Counted from the stretch's first letter, positions 51,518 to 63,335 are shown. The stretch: DNA of 64,000 bases from Mesostigma viride (GCA_009746045.1 RPFO01001913.1:1-64000), one strand, 5' to 3'. The notes: generated by a model from the letters alone, not told the origin. Numbers and translations are program-made.

Positions 51518-52779
51518 CTAAGCTGGGGCGTCTGGAGTCGTTGGGGCCGCGGGGGTCGCCTGCCAGGGCTTGTGGCCGACGTAGATGGCCGCCCCCTTCC
51601 AGTACACCGGCTGCCCCGCCTTGGTCTTCCGGAGCTGGAGGTAGGTGGGCCATAGCTCCCGTCGCCGTTGTTGCTGCGCCAGGGTCAAGTCGTCGTCAAG
51701 GGTGAAGAGAGTCTTCTCGAGCCGCTTGCGGCGTCGGAGAAAAGAAATCTTGTCCGCCGGGGTCTTAAAGGTGAGAAGGAGCGGGGGCGGCCCTGCCTTA
51801 CCCCGCGCGCGGGGAAGGCGGTGGGCGACCAGGTCGATCTCACCAGTAAGGCCCATGCGACTAAGAATTTCTCTCTCAAACGCACGTGCAAGCTTCTCGG
51901 AATTCTCACCTTCCTCCATGTCGAGGTGCTTGACAATGACGTTAAGGCTGCGCTTGGCAAGCTCGGCCTCCTCGCGGAGGTCAAGCGTCTGCCGCTGGAG
52001 CTGGGCTGCGACGGCGGAGGTGGTGGAGGTGGTGTGCTGCTTAAGCATGTCCGCCCAGGTCGTGATGGGAGGAGCATCGCCGGCCAGGCCAGCAGAGGTT
52101 GGCTTGGCGGCAATGTCCTTCACCGCCTGGGCGGTGAGGCCCGCGGTGTTCTGCAGGACCTCGATAGCGATGGCATTATCCTTAAGACGTTGGTCAATGT
52201 CGCGGAGCTGGGCGGTGATGGAGTCGGTGGAGGCGGAGGGGGGGGGGTGGAGGCGAGGAGGGTGGCGGTGGCGGTGGGGATGGTGGGGAGCTCAGCAGCC
52301 AGCGTGCGACCCACAGCTGCCACATCTGCAGCTAGGGGCGTCACGTGCTGTGAGATGGTTTCTTGGAGGTGGAGGAGGAAGGTGGATTCGGTCAAGGGGG
52401 AGGGGGTCCAGAGGTCCGTGACAGAGCGGTCAAGGATGGAAAAGAGGGCGGCGAGCTGAAGACGGGGGCGAGACCAGCGGGCCAGGTTCTCAGGTCGGTG
52501 AGTAAACCGGCCGTCAGGTCCAGGGCGGAGGCGGTAATGGCTGTGAAGGCGCTGGCACAGGTCGAGAATGGAGGCGTATGACCCATAAAACACGAGCTCC
52601 AGTATCTTGATGGGTGGCATGTCGAAAAAGCCGGGTCTGGCACCGTCGAAGGTGGAAAATAACCCGTCAACGTCAAAGTCGCGCTCAGACCAGCTTGGTT
52701 CGGTTGGGCGGCTGCGTTTTGGCTCGGGCGAGGCTGAGGGCGAGGCAGGAAGCCATGGCTGACGGCAGAGCATAGCCAT
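51518..52779 (-). pseudogene. ORF1-like gene of a non-LTR element, copy C
   Basis: The N-terminal part (52779-52120) begins inside a Pro/Ser-rich stretch (SASPEPKRSRPTEPSW) and contains a helical domain with KILELVFYGSYASILDLCQR. After a frame change near 52120, the second part (52123-51518) has a coiled-coil-like stretch and a C-terminal domain with LLTFKTPADKISFLRRRKRL and WPTYLQLRKTKAGQPVYWKG. That end resembles the nucleic-acid-binding C-terminal domain of LINE ORF1 proteins. The 5' end is truncated at the junction with copy B. Confidence 0.6.
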
Positions 52780-54744
52780 GGCTGACGGCAGAGCTCATAA
52801 CCTTCACGTTTAAGCACCGAATTTAGCCGTGAATATCACAATCGACGCGTCTTTCTAAGACGCACATGCTGATATAATATCCGAAGCTATTACGCAATAT
52901 ATGACGAGCAAACGCTTCTCGACGCAACGCAGCCTGGCGGCTGCGCTCGGCAATGAAAATACGTCTGCAGCTCCGGCTGCAGCTTCGCCATCAGGGCCGG
53001 AAGGCAGTGGTGACACGAGTCGCGCACTGGTGCTCGCCCCTACCCTTCCCGGGCTCTAGCTCCTCGCCCTCTGCATCGCCTGACCCAAAGCGCAGCCGCC
53101 CAGGCGACTGACCTGGCTGGTCTGAGTGCGATTTTGACGTTGATCAGCTCTTTGCCACCTTCGACGTCAACAGGCTTGCCTTTTTCGAAATGCCATCCCA
53201 CAAGATACTGGAGCTCGTGTTTTACGGGTCACACGCCTCACTGCTGGCCCTGTGCCAGCAATTCCATTCCAGCTAGAACCCACCTTTTCCGCAACGGAGT
53301 TGACGGCCGGTTTTCGAATAGTGTATCTGACGCCCCTTCTTCGGCCAACATGGCCGGCTGGTCTCGCCCCCGCCTTCAGCTCGCAGCTCTCTTTACCCCC
53401 ACTAAGCGCTCGGCCGCGGACCTCCTGCAACCCGCCCCCATTACCGAATCCACCTTCCTCCGCCATGCACCTCCACGACGCCCTCTCACAGCACGTGACC
53501 GGACGCCCATTGCTGCAGATGTGGTAGCTGTGGGTCGCACGCTGGCTGCTGAGCTCCCCACCATCCCCACCGCCACCGCCACCCTCCTCGCCTCCACCCC
53601 CCCCTCCGCCTCCACCGACTCCATCACCGCCCAGCTCCGTGACATCGACCAGCGTCTTAAGGACAATGCCATCGCTATCGAGGTCCTGCAGAACGTACAC
53701 TGCAGGCCTCACCACCCAGGCGGTGAAGGACATTGCCGCCAAGCCAGCCCCTGCTGGCCTGGCCGGCGATGCTCCTCCCATCACGACCTGGGCGGACATG
53801 CTTAAGCAGCACACCACCTCCACCACCTCCGCCGTCGCAGCCCAGCTCCAGCGCGGCAGACGCTAGCTTGACCTCCGCGATCGGAGGCCGAGCTTGCCAA
53901 GCGCAGCCTAAACGTCATTGTCAGGAACTTAGACATGGAGGAAGGTGAGAATTCCGAGAAGCTTACGCGTGCGTTTGAGAGAGAAATCCTTGGTCGCATA
54001 GGCCTGAATGGTGAGATTGAGCTGGTCGCCCACCGCCTTCCCCGCGCGCGGGGTAAGGCCGGGGCGCCCCCGCTCCTTCTCACCTTTCAGAACCCGGCGG
54101 ACAAGATTTCTTTTCTCAGACGCCGCAAGCGGCTCGAGAAGACTCACTTCGCCCTTGACGACGACTTGGGCCCTGGCGCAGCAACACCGGCGACGGGAGC
54201 TATGGCCGACCTACCTCCAGCTCCGGCAGACCAAGGCGGGGAAGCCGGTGTACTGGAAGGGAGCGGCCATCTACGTCGGCCACAAGCCCTGGCATGCGAC
54301 CCCCGCGGCCCCAACGACTCAAGACGCCCCAGCTTAGGGGAATCCGGCAGTAGTAGTGTAGAATAGATAGACCGTGGCCATCATTGTACATGTACGCCTC
54401 CTACAGGCACTATACCAGCTGACTCACGAGCATTATTTAGCCATGTACATGCGTGCCTATGATGTGCCACACCCCAGATGATGCCTAGCTTTATGTAGTT
54501 AAGCTGTGCCCATGCAGAGAGCTGCTCTCTGCTTAGATGCCACGCTCTAGCTTTTGTATAGCTATGATGATCTTCCCCACCTATGACGGGCTCCCCTTAG
54601 CTGGGAGTTGCCCGAGACTCTGGGTGGTGCAGGTGCCCTAGTGCACCTAGAGCAAGTGTTGTTTACATTCCCACTCTTGCAGCTAGGAAGTAGCTTAGAA
54701 TGTACTATAGGCCATATGCCCCTTCTCAAGGGCTATGTGCTACA
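52752..54744 (+). pseudogene. ORF1-like gene of a non-LTR element, copy B, with tail
   Basis: It includes the 5' leader (from CCATGGCTGACGGCAGAGC), an ATG at 52907 (MTSKRFSTQRSLAAALG), an early stop after about 50 residues, several frame changes, the conserved C-terminal domain (53935-54336) and the 3' tail (54337-54744). It stands head to head with copy C. Copy A at 61980 supplies the best N-terminus. Confidence 0.65.
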
Positions 54745-54898
54745 GCCAGCTCCCCTAGGGCAGCGTGAGGCTGTCTAGATAGATGTTGTAGTTAGAATGC
54801 TGTTAGATAGATGTCGTAGGTAGCTGATGTAGATAGATTAGACCGGTAGGACTGTTTGCACCCATCCATCCATCCATCCATCCATCCATCCATCGGGT
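54745..54898. repeat. GATAGATGT-type and CCAT repeats
   Basis: CCAT tetramers (54861-54894) and a TAGACCGGTAGG block inverted relative to 48915-48935. Confidence 0.6.
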
Positions 54899-57183
54899 TT
54901 AAGGGGAGGGGACATGCCTAAAGGGCACTTTTCTGGAAACCATACCTATGCATGTGCAAAAAATCCAATGATGATTGGGGACCATAAATATGATTAAAAA
55001 AAAAATTTCCAGCCACTTGGGGGGGGTACTAGCCCCCACCATACACCGGTAACGCGCTAAAAATAGAAAAAGACGCTATTTTAGTCACATTTTCCCTAGG
55101 ACAATGGGCAAACATATTGGGACCAAATCATATATTCCCGCATAGTTCCCCCACTTTTGAGAAATTCTACCTAATTGGGACCAAGAAATAAGAATGTTTA
55201 CTCACGTTGATGGATTTCCCGCAAAACAGGTACTTTTTTAATCCAAAAAAAAAAAATCAAATCATTAACACATCATATCATGCTCCACCATATATTCCCA
55301 AATATTACAGGTGGGGGGACATGCAGCCCCAAATTTTCAGGTCATTCTGACGAGCGCAGCTCTAGTTGATGGATTTCCTAGGTAGCCACCTGTGACGAAG
55401 CTAAGGGAGGTTTTTTAGTGTATCTTACACCATAAACACCCCTTTATCCATCCAAACCATGCAAAAACTGGCCAAACCACATGCTGCCAACCTCTGCACA
55501 TACGGTACCTCCTATGTTCAAGGCTTGACGCCATTCTGACAAGAACTGCCCAAGTTACAACCATTCCAAGACGGCCACCCATGTAGACTCTACAAGGAAA
55601 TTAGAGTAACCATTCAGCCACACTAGCACCTCCTTCTTCATCAAGGACATCTGCAAACTGACCCAAGCACACATAATTAACTCTTGCACGCTGACGGCAA
55701 CGCATGCTCAACGTGGGGGGTCATTGTGACAAGAACTACTCAAGTTGATGGGTTTCCTATATGACCACCTGACAAGGCGCCAAGGACCACTCAGTAAGTC
55801 AGTAACCCCACAGTGCCACTTCATATGCCATCCAACATGCACCAAAACCATGCTGAGTATGTTTACAATGTACGAAGGGGTGGCCACGCACCTCATATGT
55901 CTTCATCATCCCTCCAGCATGGCCAGCCTTGTAAATATGTTCATAGCCTTGACGATGGTAGCCCTAATATGCCTAAGCAGCATTTCCTATGTTTCTCCTA
56001 GGTTAGAGTGTAAGGTTGATGACAACCAAGCTAATCAACTCAACAACACCTCCTAAACTGTCCTCCCCGGCATGGATGACAAACTGGGACTATGGAGGGC
56101 AAGGAACCAAGTAGGAACATGGTATATATAGCTTGCATGCAGTCATGCATGTCAACCATGGTTGGCTCAGCACATTGTAGTCTTGTCACATCATCATAAC
56201 ATAGGAAAGCTCAAACAACCATTGGTACAAGCTATCTACATGCAGTCACACAAATGCAATATCTCCAACATCATCATCACTAAATCACTTCCATCCCTGC
56301 ACGATAAAATGCAAAGAAACCATTGGCGGCCCTTCAGCGCATGAGCGCTGTGATGCCGCTGCGAAGAGAGGGTGCGTCACTCTCACACAACAAGAAGCGT
56401 CCATACGCACAACATCCTTGCCGGAACACGTTTTATGAAATGCCTTATACCTTCCCGAAGAGCTATAGGCTGCGACTGAAGCGGCCCTGATCACGACATC
56501 AACGAAAACAATCTAAAGCTGCCAGGTATTCGACAGCACAACGGCAAGCGACGGCGAGATAGCTGGCGGAAACTGCCCAAAAAGAACGCAAAAAACCTCG
56601 AACGATGAGCTCATAGAAGAAAGCACTGATCGCAGATAACATTCGCGACAAATCTGTACCTCGCCCTCGTAAATCCCTCGCCCAGGCGCGCAACAACCGC
56701 CGTTCTTCCATGGACAGGTCAGACACGCACTGCGCAGGTCTGAACAATTACTTACCGATTATGGCCGAAAATCTGGCAAAAAGCACCAGCTCGGTTTAGA
56801 ATTCGATGCAAAGGGTATTAACGCCTGCTTCACGGTCAAAACAACCCTAAAAACCGCGATTTTACCGCCGCTATCATGAATTCTATTTTATTCCGCGCGA
56901 CTAAAAAATTCAGATTACCCCCATGCCGATGGCATAAAAAAACAACAGCGATATTGTAAATCAGCTGATGTCCGCCACAAACTAACATCATAAACTCATC
57001 GTCTTTTAGATTCGAGTAAAATTTTTGCATTTCGCCTGCCCTAGTGTGGTAGTTTCGCCTGAACGCAGTCGCCATGGCCACTTCCGCAAGGGGTGCGCGC
57101 ACCGTGCACGTGAAATTTATGACCTTCGGTTCCGGCGCGAATTTTTTGGCGCCAAAAAATTCGGGCATGTCCCGTCCCCTTAA
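54899..57183. mobile_element. 2.28-kb TTAA-flanked element with 16-bp terminal inverted repeats
   Basis: TTAA lies at both ends (54899-54902 and 57180-57183). Inside are inverted termini GGGGAGGGGACATGCC (left) and GGGGACGGGACATGCC (right, reverse complement), 15 of 16 matching. TTAA duplication is known for piggyBac and Sola3-type transposons; the class is not settled because no transposase is visible. The interior is mostly AT-rich and non-coding, with repeated GTTGATGG(A/G)TTTCC and TTCTGACAAGAAC-like phrases. Minus-strand frames at 56285-57168 have no recognisable domain. Confidence 0.65.
57138..57163. repeat. Perfect 26-bp palindrome centred on TTTTGGCGCCAAAA
   Basis: It sits next to the right terminus of the TTAA element. 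An 18-bp palindrome with the same core is at 60335-60352. TTTGGCGC also fits an E2F half-site. Confidence 0.85.
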
Positions 57184-57375
57184 TGCTCCGCACGTGACTC
57201 CCCAACGGGAGCACGAGTCTAATTAATTAATTAATTATGTGCTACAGATACTCCCAACGGAGTTATGTTCCTAATTAATTAATTAATATTCCTTGCTGGA
57301 TGGGTGGACCTAAATGACCGACTCAAACTGCTAACTCGACGCCTAATAAACTTCACATTTTGGTCGAGGACGATT

Positions 57376-57811
57376 TTAACTGCGGGTACCTAAAAGCCGG
57401 AAACCAGAAAAACTAGTAGACCTTAAGTCGGCGAATAAGAGACAACTCAGACAAGTAGGTGTCAGCACGCCTCTCCCTGCTGCGCGCCGCGGGCGCCGTT
57501 CTTGGGCGTACGGCGCGCCGTATCGATCTCCAAGATTTAGGTCCGAAGTCACAGAAGCTAGGGGCAAACAGCACTCAAACTTTCGCCCCACCTAAACAAG
57601 CGACCTAAATGAGTACCGGAAAAACTAGTCGTTCGGAGGTGGCAGAAGGGTGGCTAATATGGCATGCAAATACACATGCCGTGACACCTGTAAGTAGTGT
57701 AAGAGAAGAGAAGAAGTAAAGAGTATTTGCACTTACGAGATAGCCCCAGCCTCCAGCCCACGCGACGCAGAGGCAAAAGAAATGCCCAAACAACGCACTC
57801 TTGTAGCTCAT
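57376..57811 (-). CDS. Possible two-exon secreted peptide
   Basis: Exon 1, 57811-57737 (25 codons, MSYKSALFGHFFCLCVAWAG), looks like a signal peptide and ends at a good donor GTAAGT. One acceptor (TTTAG before 57588) would continue in phase 0 with a 71-codon open exon to 57376. No family is recognised; exon 2 composition is uneven. Confidence 0.3.
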
Positions 57812-58139
57812 GAATTACGAAAACAAATCATTTTGATCCATACAAGCAACGAGCGTCTCAGTCAAAGCCATCAATGTCAAGTGCCAACAATGCGAATTTA
57901 AGTACAATGCATTATGACACGCATGTTGAAAACTGAACGGAAAAAAAATGCACGCCTAAAACTCTCGTAGCATAAAGCATGGAGATACTCAGCTGTAGAT
58001 TGACAAAATGATTACCTTTTAGATCTTATACAGTGGGCATGTGCAATCGTCCCTTGAAACGTCCCTTGAAAAACATGCCAATGCTTTGAACAATCCCTCG
58101 AGAGGAAACCAACCACAAAACCAACCAAAAGCCTAGGAT

Positions 58140-59153
58140 TTAGGCCATATTCCCGAGCAACGCCTGATAAGTGGCTGGCGAAAGTGCCCTGGCCTTTGCC
58201 CTTTGACTACCAGGCGCTCCCGCGTTCCAGTCGCCCCAACTATCCATCAAATTGTGCAGGTAATCGTCGAGCTGCAGCATCTCCTTCACCGTGAAGTCCT
58301 CGCCGTCTGTCCGGGCAACCATGACCGGGGCAGGCGGGAAGGACAGCACGTCCCTGGGCGCAAGCCCGGTCTCGGGATCCACCAGCAACAGCGTTGCCCG
58401 AGCGTTGTTCGTCTCCTGTGTTCCAACTTTAGGCGCCAGCTTGAGCATCACCAGCGGGACGCCCAGCATGGTGGGGACGTGGCACACCCGCCAGGTGGCG
58501 CCACCCCAATCGTCATTCACGTCACAGACCTCACGTACGGGATGCCCGGTCAAGTCGCAAGCCACGTGGGCTGGGTAGATACGAGGCCCGTTCAGCACGA
58601 CAGCCGCTACCATGTCCCTCACCTCCACGTTCACGGGTCGAACCAGGATACCCGAAGAGCCTGCACTTGTCGAGCCCCGCAACTTCACAGGCAGCCGTCC
58701 AGACGCAGGATCTGCAGCCCCTATCACCTCGCCCAGCTTGCCATTCAAATCGGGGGACTTGGACAGTCCTGTCAATCGGACCTTGCTGAGGACGGGGACA
58801 GGACGGCTCCCCACGGGTCGCCACCCTGGCTTGGCTGCCAGGTGGCCTTTGTTAAGGACGAACCACCTCCAGTAGCCGGAGCCGCCGTACTTGGCTTTCT
58901 CATTGAACGTTGTGTAGATGTCGGAGATGCATTCGACCAGCCGGTCATCCTGCACGGCTGCGCGCAGTCTCTCGCGCACCTCTGGCGCATCTTCTTGGTT
59001 GAAAATTGCAATCGGCCCAAAGATGCCTTGATAGAGACCCAACAGGCACGTCCAGTTCAGGCATTGAGTGAACTTAAACTGGTCCAGGCACTCCGCGTTG
59101 GTCGGAAACAGGTCGATGTCGCAGGCATCTGAGAGAAGCTTAACCGAGGCCAT
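58140..59153 (-). CDS. Hypothetical protein with KOW/SH3-like module, 337 residues
   Basis: Single exon from ATG 59153 (MASVKLLSDACDIDLFPTNA); an alternative in-frame ATG is at 59174. Residues 124-178 (KVRLTGLSKSPDLNGKLGEV...ILVRPVNVEVRD) match the small beta-barrel module common in algal and protist MYND-finger or ankyrin proteins, where it usually reads V-x-L-x-GL-x(3)-x-LNG-x-x-G. No MYND Cys cluster is seen. The N-terminal 120 residues carry scattered Cys and a HEAT-like helix pattern. Function unknown. A 340-bp CCCA array (sense orientation) lies 110 bp upstream. The open frame upstream of 59174 reads through this array and is not coding. Confidence 0.7.
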   Translation of the reverse strand: MASVKLLSDACDIDLFPTNAECLDQFKFTQCLNWTCLLGLYQGIFGPIAIFNQEDAPEVRERLRAAVQDDRLVECISDIYTTFNEKAKYGGSGYWRWFVLNKGHLAAKPGWRPVGSRPVPVLSKVRLTGLSKSPDLNGKLGEVIGAADPASGRLPVKLRGSTSAGSSGILVRPVNVEVRDMVAAVVLNGPRIYPAHVACDLTGHPVREVCDVNDDWGGATWRVCHVPTMLGVPLVMLKLAPKVGTQETNNARATLLLVDPETGLAPRDVLSFPPAPVMVARTDGEDFTVKEMLQLDDYLHNLMDSWGDWNAGAPGSQRAKARALSPATYQALLGNMA

Positions 59154-59260
59154 AGTGGGTAAAGAAGCCTGCATGCAAGGAACAAAGCCACATACCAGGG
59201 AAGTCAACAGGACATAACAGGAACAGGAGTTCAATATCCTTGTCAGTGGCTCCTTAATCC

Positions 59261-59600
59261 TTGGGTGGGTGGGTGGGTGGGTGGGTGGGTGGGTGGGTGG
59301 GTGGGTGGGTGGGTGGGTGGGTGGGTGGGTGGGTGGGTGGGTGGGTGGGTGGGTGGGTGGGTGGGTGGGTGGGTGGGTGGGTGGGTGGGTGGGTGGGTGG
59401 GTGGGTGGGTGGGTGGGTGGGTGGGTGGGTGGGTGGGTGGGTGGGTGGGTGGGTGGGTGGGTGGTGGGTGGGTGGGTGGGTGGGTGGGTGGGTGGTGGGT
59501 GGGTGGGTGGGTGGGTGGGTGGGTGGGTGGGTGGGTGGGTGGGTGGGTGGGGTGGGTGGGTGGGTGGTGGGTGGGTGGGTGGGTGGGTGGGTGGGTGGGG
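59261..59600. repeat. GGGT tetranucleotide array
   Basis: About 84 GGGT units with three phase breaks. It is G-rich on the plus strand and lies in the 5' flank of the gene at 58140-59153. Confidence 0.97.
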
Positions 59601-60441
59601 AGTTGAGTGCTCGATGGGCATAGTTGTTCATTAGAACGGGCCATTAGATAGTCCATACCCGCCAGCCCTCCAGACCGCCACGAGAAAATTAGGCGAATGC
59701 AGGTCTGACACATAGGCGTTCTTGCCTATGAACCCAGCCGGTGCAGAAAGCGAAGGCAGCCTTCCGCAGAACATGGCCCCGCTGAGATAGTAAGACTACT
59801 TACCTAGACCATGGCCATGGCGATAACGATACATCGGACGGCAACGCAACACAGATAGGTAGGTGAAACAACGCGCAATTTTCTCTATGACACAAGTAAC
59901 TGCCTGGTGCATGTCGAGACTCAAGTATGTCTACGTAAAGCCATGATCGATTAAACAACCAGCACGGAAGCCTTCAATTAGGCGACCCACGTACCGAAAT
60001 CGCATAATAGTTACAGCAACATTTTCTTGTTCGAAGGTTGTCGTCTCTTACCGGTTCCACAGCCCGACCGCCGGCACTGGAACAATTGCCCGAAGAGCTG
60101 GAAAAAAAAATCCAGTTTGAGGCTTCACGGACAAAACGCTACCGCCCCCGAAACAAACAGTCTCATCATTCTTCGGCTCTGTCGGGTCATAATCATGGGT
60201 GGGCGATGCATTCCCGGTTGGAACAGTTATCCGCTCGCTGTCAGTTCCACTGACCTGCCCCGCCATCATCGGTTGTGTCCTGTCCTGTCATGTGACGAGG
60301 GATGGTCCGGGGTCTGGGGCTACGTGGCGTAAAACTTTTTGGCGCCAAAAAGGATTGCGGGGTGCCGACGTCCGTAAGTAAGCACGCCTTGTGTGTTATG
60401 CGCGTAGGCATGCCACGGATTCCTACCAGTCGCCCCTTCAT
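59601..60441. other. Intergenic, no gene seen
   Basis: No convincing reading frame. It contains the palindrome CTTTTTGGCGCCAAAAAG at 60335-60352. Confidence 0.5.
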
Positions 60442-61415
60442 CAGTGTTTTTTTTAGTGGCGATACACCGCCAAATGTGGCGGTGTGGCACTTTTTTTGGC
60501 AAAATGTGGCGGTGCCACCCACTTGGACAGGGCACCCAAGAAGCCACAATTTGGCCGTGCTGTTCTACTTTGTAGTTTCGTTTCGCCACAGGGTGGCCGT
60601 GCCTGAAGTTCACTCTAGTACAGGCTACGCCACAATTGGCGGTGTCAGCCGGTCTTCCGGCCGGCGTTCCGCCACAAGCCTCCCTAGTACTAGAACTACT
60701 ATGAGTATTACTATGACTGACTGACTTACTGACTGCATAGTGCATGTACGTAGAGCCCGGCCAAGTGCCAAGTGGCAAGTGGCCCGCTGCCAGAGACCAG
60801 AGTGCACTGTGCAGACTGCAGCTTGTGTGCATTTTCTGGCTTCAGCTGGCTGGCGGCCTGGCGGCTGGCGCCTCAGTTCCAGTCACTCGCCAGCCATACA
60901 GTACTGTACTGCATTGCATTGACTATGTGTTTCGACTTTCGGCACTTCAGTAATCGTTTTGTTAAGCAGTGGCTGTAGTGGTAATCGTTGTTGTTAATTT
61001 ACCAAGTACGCCCGGCGCCGATGCCTGAGACGGAGACGCTCGCCCGCCTTGTGTACAGGCATTCACGCCTTAAGTTGGGTTCGAGGTTTTTGGTCAACCC
61101 AACTTCAGGCGTGAACCCAACTTAAGGCGTGAATGATTCTAATAAATTCTACTAGTTTGAACTTAAGATAATTAAACATACTGTTCTGAACTACTTTGAA
61201 CTTGGAATGCCAGTACGGCGCCGCGCCGCGCTGACCCCGCTGCCGGTAGGGTCATTTGCTGCACCAAAAAGCCAGCCCGCCACACGTGGCCGTGCCAAGC
61301 CCAATTTTGTGTGGCTTAAAGCCACACATTGGCCGAGTAAACTGAAGTTTTCATAGTTCGAAACGCCACAAGTGGCCTAGCGCCACTAGTAACGAAAACC
61401 TTAAAAAAAACACTG
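60442..61415. mobile_element. hAT-like non-autonomous DNA transposon, 974 bp
   Basis: Termini CAGTGTTTTTTTTA (left) and its inverted copy (right, ending TAAAAAAAACACTG) are 14-bp terminal inverted repeats. An exact 8-bp target duplication CCCTTCAT flanks it at 60434-60441 and 61416-61423. CAGTG-type ends plus 8-bp duplications are the hAT signature. Subterminal regions hold many GCCACA(n2-3)TGGC-type motifs. No transposase is encoded, so it would need one in trans. Confidence 0.85.
61061..61134. repeat. 21-bp stem hairpin inside the hAT-like element
   Basis: ATTCACGCCTTAAGTTGGGT plus T at 61061-61081 pairs perfectly with 61114-61134. A third partial copy of the motif sits in the loop. Confidence 0.9.
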
Positions 61416-61979
61416 CCCTTCATTGCCGGGGGTGCCAAAGAAGGCAATGTGAGACTAGAAGTACACCTACATAATTATTAGCTAGCCGGCGGCGGCGGGT
61501 GTTGAGGGCTTTGAATGCCATAAAAAAGTCGTTAAATTAAATTATAACGTGACTCCGTTGGGAGATCATGTAGCACATTGAATGCTGGCCATGGATGCAG
61601 GTAGTTGTTATTCACACGGTCAACTGTCACTGAGATGTCGGCGGGCCGTAACCGACCTGCCGCGCGGTGCGCTCAGCTAATTCAGTTGCCACCATGATGA
61701 TGAGCCACATGTGGCTGATGATTTAATTTGCTTGCGGGCCTCCATTCAATACTGGCCTCAGGAATAGCTATGTAACACGCAATGACGTAAGGCCTCAATT
61801 TTCGGCCGTAATAACACAGTTTGTTACGCGTCGTATAACAGCTACTACATGTATTGATCAGTCAAACATCAAGGTTGAGGCCGGTATATATAATAAGATC
61901 AATGTGCTAGTTCATACTACTATGTAAATAGGCATGCCAGCCGGCAGTCAGTTCCCATCCAAGCCACGAGCCACGAGGT
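61416..61979. other. Intergenic with one CTCCGTTGGGAG repeat
   Basis: It holds GTGACTCCGTTGGGAGATCA followed by TGTAGCACAT at about 61550-61580, the family also found at 51006 and 51092. No gene seen. Confidence 0.5.
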
Positions 61980-63335
61980 AGCCATGGCTGACGGCGGAGC
62001 TCATAACTTTCACGTTTGGGCACCAAATTCGGCAGTGAATATCACAATCGCTTCGTCTTTCTAAGACGCACACGCTGATATAATTTTCCGAAGCTATTAC
62101 GCAGTATATGGCGAGCAAACGCTCCTCCGCGCAACGCAGCCTGGCGGCTGCGCTCGGCCCTGAAAATACGTCTGCAGCTCCGGCTGCAGCTTCGCCCACC
62201 GGCCCAGAAGGCAGCGGCGCCACTAGCCAAGCTCTAGTGGTCGCCCAGCCCCCCGGGCTCACCTCGCCCGTAGCGTCGCCTGAGCCCAAGCGCAGTCGCC
62301 CTGCCGAGCCGAGCTGGGAAGCGTTCGACTTTGACGCCAGCCAGCCCGGCTTTTTTGACAAGCTCAACCACGACAAGATCCTGAGCTACGTGTTCCGGGG
62401 ATCGCACGCCTCGCTTCTTGAAATGTGCAAGCAACTCTTCCATCAGGGCCGCCTCATCGATGCTTTCCAGAGGCGCACCTCCAACTTCGACCCCATCCTC
62501 ACGGTCCTCCGCCGCCCCCACCTTCAGCAACGCGCCCAGTTTTCTCCCTCCTTGGACGCTCCATCGAGGAGCTTTGGCCCCCCCAACCCCTCACCACCAT
62601 GCACCTTAACCAAATCCTCCATCCGCTCACATCCGCAGAGGCCCTCGAGCAGCACATGGCCCCAATCGCTGCAGACGTGGCGGCCATGGGCCGCACGCCG
62701 AGGCATCGCTGACTGCCGAGCTCCCCCTCGATCCTCAGTCCACCGTCTCCACCGCCACCCCCCCCTCCTCCGCCGCCATCACCGCCCAGCTCCGCGACAT
62801 CGACCAGCGCCTAATGCAAGGACAATGCCATCGCCCTCGAGGTCCTGCAAAACACCGCAGGCCTCACCGCCCATGCAGGCTGTGAAGGACATTGCCGCCA
62901 AGCCAGCCCTCGCTGGCCCGGCTGGCGATGCTCCTCCCACCCAGACCTGGGCGGACATGCTTAAGCAACACATGCACCACCTCCACCACCTCCGCCGTTG
63001 CAGCACAGCTCCAGCAGCAGCTAGAAGCTCGACCTCCGCGAGGAGGCCGAGCTCGCCAAGCGCAGCCTTAACGCCATACTCAAGAACTTCGACATAAAGG
63101 AAGGTGAGAATTCCGAGAAGCTTGCACATGCGTTTGAGAGCGAAATCCTAGCTTGATCGCATGGGCCTTCTTGGTGAGATTAAACTGGTCGCCCACCGCC
63201 TTCCCCGCGCACGGGGTAAGGCAGGGGCGCCCCCGCTTCTTCTCATCTTTAATTAAGAGGGCTCCTAGCGGACAAGATTTCGTTTCTCAGACGCCGCAAG
63301 CGGCTCGAGAACACTCCCTAAGTTCACTCCTTTAA
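61980..63335 (+). pseudogene. ORF1-like gene of a non-LTR element, copy A
   Basis: The leader matches copy B. The ATG at 62108 (MASKRSSAQRSLAAALGPEN) opens the best-preserved N-terminus: an Ala/Pro/Ser-rich segment, a short KRSRPAEPSW basic patch, then the helical domain (KILSYVFRGSHASLLEMCKQ). The frame changes near 62545 and again in the central Pro/Ser-rich and coiled-coil parts. The C-terminal domain is interrupted at about 63150-63260, and homology stops near 63320. The copy is degenerate and lacks its 3' tail. Confidence 0.6.

Noticed and set aside
56836-57168. 110-codon minus-strand frame starting MPEFFGAKK
   Set aside because: It starts inside the terminal palindrome of the TTAA element and shows no recognisable domain; probably chance.
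59243-59713. His/Pro/Thr repeat proteins
   Set aside because: Translations of the GGGT array upstream of the real start at 59153.
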